A DNA stretch of 64,000 nt from Flavobacterium gelidicaeli (GTDB lineage Bacteria; Bacteroidota; Bacteroidia; Flavobacteriales; Flavobacteriaceae). The position numbers and the translations under genes were made by a program. The stretch covers positions 1 through 64,000 of the forward strand of contig NZ_JABSNK010000006.1 in NCBI RefSeq assembly GCF_013294005.1, in the 5' to 3' direction. This document shows, one piece after another, positions 61,449 to 64,000 of the stretch (position 1 is the stretch's first letter; every line of letters starts with the position of its first letter). The notes under the pieces were generated by a model. The model was not told the DNA's origin. It worked only from the letters and a program-made list of their open reading frames with translations, and ran no database searches.

Positions 61449-62918
61449 ATGAATTCAGAAAATGTACAAACCAAATGGGGACAATTCATCTCGCTGATCA
61501 TTGTTTTCTTTTTTTGGGGTTTTGTTGGGTCTGCTAATGACATACTAATACCCGTATTCAAAAAAGTATTTACCTTGTCTCAAGTTCAGTCTCAACTGGT
61601 GGCCTGGGCATTTTATGTAGCCTACTTTGTAGGATCAATTATCTTTTTCCTGATTTCATTAAAAGTAGATGTTTTACAAAAATTTGGATACAAAAAAACA
61701 TTATCAGCAGGTTTGTTGCTGTCAGCAGTTGGATCATTCTTATTTGTACCCGCAGCTACAATGCAAAGTTTTCCTTTTTTCTTGACTGCCTTATTTACAG
61801 TAGGTCTTGGATTTTCTATTCAGCAAATTGTAGCGAATCCACTAGCAATTAAAATGGGAAGTCCCTCTACTGGCGCACACCGATTGACTTTAGCTGGTGG
61901 AATCAATTCATTTGGAACTACAATTGGTGCCATTTTATTAGGAATAGCATTATTTGGAATGGGGAATGATAAAAAAACAACCCTTTCTCTTGAAGATATA
62001 AAATTACCCTTCATCATTTTAGGGATAGCTTTTATTGTGGTTGCCATTTTTATGAATTTTTCTAAAATTGAAAATCCTACAAAAATTGAAAAAACAATTA
62101 TAACTGAAGGTACAGATAAATTCCGAATTCTAGATTACCCACAATTATACTTAGGAATGTTAGGGATCTTTATATATGTAGGAACTGAGGTAACTATAAT
62201 TAGCAACCTACCGGCATTGTTACATACTGCCGAGTTTGGCAGAATTCTAGAAGATGCCATTTCTCCTTTTATTGCTTTATATTGGGGAAGTTTAATGATT
62301 GGCCGCTGGAATGGTGGTGTGAATGTTTTTAATACTTCAAACCTTGTCAACACAGCGCTTAAATTTATCGTACCCGCAATAGCATTTGGAGTTATTATTG
62401 GAGCCAACGTTTTTGCACAACATGATGTTTCTTCCTTTTATATTTACCCAATCTGGATTTTACTATTTATTGGAGTAAGTTTTGTAGGAGGTAAAAATGC
62501 TGGAAAAACATTGATGCTTTTTGGTCTTTCTGGATTATTAATGATGTTTGCAGGTCTCGTTTGTACCGATACTGAAATTGCTAAATTCTTCTTTATATCT
62601 GGAGGGCTATTCTTATCAATTATGTGGCCTTCTATTTTTGATTTAGCTATAGCGGGATTAGGAAAAAATACTGGTAAAGCATCTTCTTTCTTAATCATGA
62701 TGATTCTTGGAGGGGGAGTTATTCCGCTAATTCAAGGAAGTATTTGCGATATCGATCTTACTAGTCCTAATGGAATATTTGGTATTTCATGGACGCATTT
62801 CTCTTATGTAATTCCGTTACTTGGTTTTGCATATTTAGGATGGTACGGTTTTTACTGCCCTAAAATTTTAAAAAGACAAGGAATTAACCATGTCGAAACC
62901 GAAGGCGGAGGGCATTAA
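61449..62918 (+). CDS. Sugar MFS transporter, FucP family
   Basis: The product is 489 residues with 12 predicted helices. It opens KWGQFISLIIVFFFWGFVGSANDILIPVFKK (in part), with a conserved Asn-Asp typical of FucP proton-coupled fucose/glucose/galactose symporters. The GIANPLAIKMG-like QQIVANPLAIKMGSPSTGAHRL is also typical. It imports a neutral sugar. No catabolic genes adjoin it, so the substrate is not assigned. Confidence 0.88.
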   Translation: MNSENVQTKWGQFISLIIVFFFWGFVGSANDILIPVFKKVFTLSQVQSQLVAWAFYVAYFVGSIIFFLISLKVDVLQKFGYKKTLSAGLLLSAVGSFLFVPAATMQSFPFFLTALFTVGLGFSIQQIVANPLAIKMGSPSTGAHRLTLAGGINSFGTTIGAILLGIALFGMGNDKKTTLSLEDIKLPFIILGIAFIVVAIFMNFSKIENPTKIEKTIITEGTDKFRILDYPQLYLGMLGIFIYVGTEVTIISNLPALLHTAEFGRILEDAISPFIALYWGSLMIGRWNGGVNVFNTSNLVNTALKFIVPAIAFGVIIGANVFAQHDVSSFYIYPIWILLFIGVSFVGGKNAGKTLMLFGLSGLLMMFAGLVCTDTEIAKFFFISGGLFLSIMWPSIFDLAIAGLGKNTGKASSFLIMMILGGGVIPLIQGSICDIDLTSPNGIFGISWTHFSYVIPLLGFAYLGWYGFYCPKILKRQGINHVETEGGGH

Positions 62919-62935
62919 TGATAAACTAATACATC

Positions 62936-62968
62936 AAAACCATCAAATCTACTTTGATGGTTTTTTTA
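62936..62968 (+). terminator. Terminator after the sugar transporter
   Basis: AAAACCATCAAA and TTTGATGGTTTT arms with a T7 tail, 17 bp past the stop. Confidence 0.88.
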
Positions 62969-63025
62969 TGGCATCAATTTTGAAATCATAGCTTATATAA
63001 AATATATTTGTCTAAAATTAGCATT

Positions 63026-64000
63026 ATGAAAAAAACAATACTCTTATTCACTTTTATACTATTTATCGCTTCTTGTGGGGTTAAAAAAACTCAAAACTTA
63101 TTAAGTGAAGGTGATTATGATGCCGCTATTGATCGCGCTGTAGAAGGGTTACGTTCCAATAAAAATGCTAAAGGAAAACAAGATTATGTTTATTTACTTG
63201 AAGAGGCTTTCGCCAAAGCTAAAGAACGTGACTTACGCAATTTAGACTTACTTGCTAAAGATGGGAATCCGCGTAACTATGAAGTGATTTACAAAACGTA
63301 CTTACAATTAAACAACCGTCAAGATAGAATCAGACCCATACTTCCTTTGCCATTATTGAATAAAGGTAGAAATGCTTATTTTCCTTTCGACAATTATAAT
63401 GACAAGATTATCTCTAGTAGAAATACTTTATCTAAATATTTATACGATAATTCAAAAGCATTAATGCTTACCAATGACAAATTAATATTTCGTCGTGCTT
63501 ACGATGATTTGAATTATTTGAACCAAATTAACCCCAACTATAAGGACGTTGTTAAATTAATGGATGAAGCGCAATTCAAAGGAACTGATTTTGTTAATAT
63601 TGCTTTAAAGAATGAAACAAATATGGTTATTCCAACACGTTTGCAGCAAGATTTACTTGATTTTAGCACTTACGGAATGAATGAAAAATGGACAGTCTAC
63701 CATAATGTGAAACAAAAAGGCGTTAACTATGATTATGGACTAATTATAAATTTCACCAACATTATGATTAGCCCTGAACAAGTTAAAGAGAATGTTTTTT
63801 ACAAAGAAAAACAAATTAAGGACGGCCTTAAAACACTACTTGATAATAGAGGAAAAGTGGTAAAAGACAGCCTAGGAAATGCAATAAAAATTGATAATTT
63901 TAAAACTGTAAAAGCACGAATTTATGAGTCTAACCAGTTTAAAGCTTGCCAGGTCACGGCCAACGTTGATTATGTAAACCTGAAAACTAACCAGCTATTA
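63026..64000 (+). CDS. Lipoprotein, cut by window edge
   Basis: At least 325 residues are visible from the ATG at 63026. A lipobox (FIASCG) gives predicted lipidation. TPR-like helices follow (GDYDAAIDRAVEGLRSN, LLEEAFAKAKERDL), then an alpha/beta region. The frame runs open to the end of the window, so the C-terminus is missing. I do not recognise a family name; it is a probable periplasmic-face outer-membrane protein of Bacteroidota. Confidence 0.7.
   Translation, partial: MKKTILLFTFILFIASCGVKKTQNLLSEGDYDAAIDRAVEGLRSNKNAKGKQDYVYLLEEAFAKAKERDLRNLDLLAKDGNPRNYEVIYKTYLQLNNRQDRIRPILPLPLLNKGRNAYFPFDNYNDKIISSRNTLSKYLYDNSKALMLTNDKLIFRRAYDDLNYLNQINPNYKDVVKLMDEAQFKGTDFVNIALKNETNMVIPTRLQQDLLDFSTYGMNEKWTVYHNVKQKGVNYDYGLIINFTNIMISPEQVKENVFYKEKQIKDGLKTLLDNRGKVVKDSLGNAIKIDNFKTVKARIYESNQFKACQVTANVDYVNLKTNQLL

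Overview
The window is AT-rich and reads as the chromosome of a member of the Flavobacteriaceae, probably Flavobacterium. The evidence is type IX secretion (T9SS) and gliding-type genes (PorQ, PorP/SprF, a gliding-associated C-terminal sorting domain), promoters of the Bacteroidota TAnnTTTG type, and the gene order lon-porQ-cmk-(transporter)-rpsA. No species is claimed.

Region 1 (1-6224) is the unusual part. It is a same-strand array of short, mostly one-gene units separated by 124-194 bp imperfectly palindromic repeats that look like integron attC recombination sites. Eight sites are visible, the first cut by the window edge. Each of the seven complete units begins with a private 9-10 bp word starting GTT and ends with the exact reverse complement of that word ending AAC. 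This is the relation expected of gene cassettes that excise as circles through attC. Cargo: an alpha/beta hydrolase, two paralogous outer-membrane barrels, a SHOCT-domain secreted protein, an unknown secreted protein, a tail-anchored unknown protein, and a HExxH protein lacking any standard start codon. No integrase or attI is in view, and the array continues off the left edge. It ends at an IS3-family element (6225-7664) sitting 21 bp inside an eighth unit; an IS110-family transposase remnant follows.

Region 2 (8.4-18.9 kb) holds signalling and accessory metabolism: a TPR histidine kinase, an FAD monooxygenase with an N-terminal zinc-ribbon-like segment, a hybrid PAS histidine kinase, a TPR lipoprotein-like protein, and an AraC regulator beside an aldehyde dehydrogenase/DUF779 pair.

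Region 3 (19.2-41.7 kb) is mostly backbone: pheT, a fasciclin protein, an adhesin-SprF-OmpA operon, rpsA, a nucleoside transporter, cmk, porQ, lon, then a sigma factor with a putative anti-sigma protein and two adhesin-like beta-helix proteins, and an MFS transporter.

Region 4 (41.9-64 kb) holds an M48 lipoprotein peptidase; a glycogen operon (glgA-glgC-glgB and a GH31 alpha-glucosidase); a hydrolase with msrB; a nitronate monooxygenase; a self-regulated-looking winged-helix/membrane protein cluster with a shared operator; pdxH; rnz with a STAS-like protein; pyrB-pyrR; an ABC-F ATPase; a FucP-type sugar transporter; and a truncated lipoprotein gene at the right edge. No rRNA, tRNA or CRISPR array was recognised.
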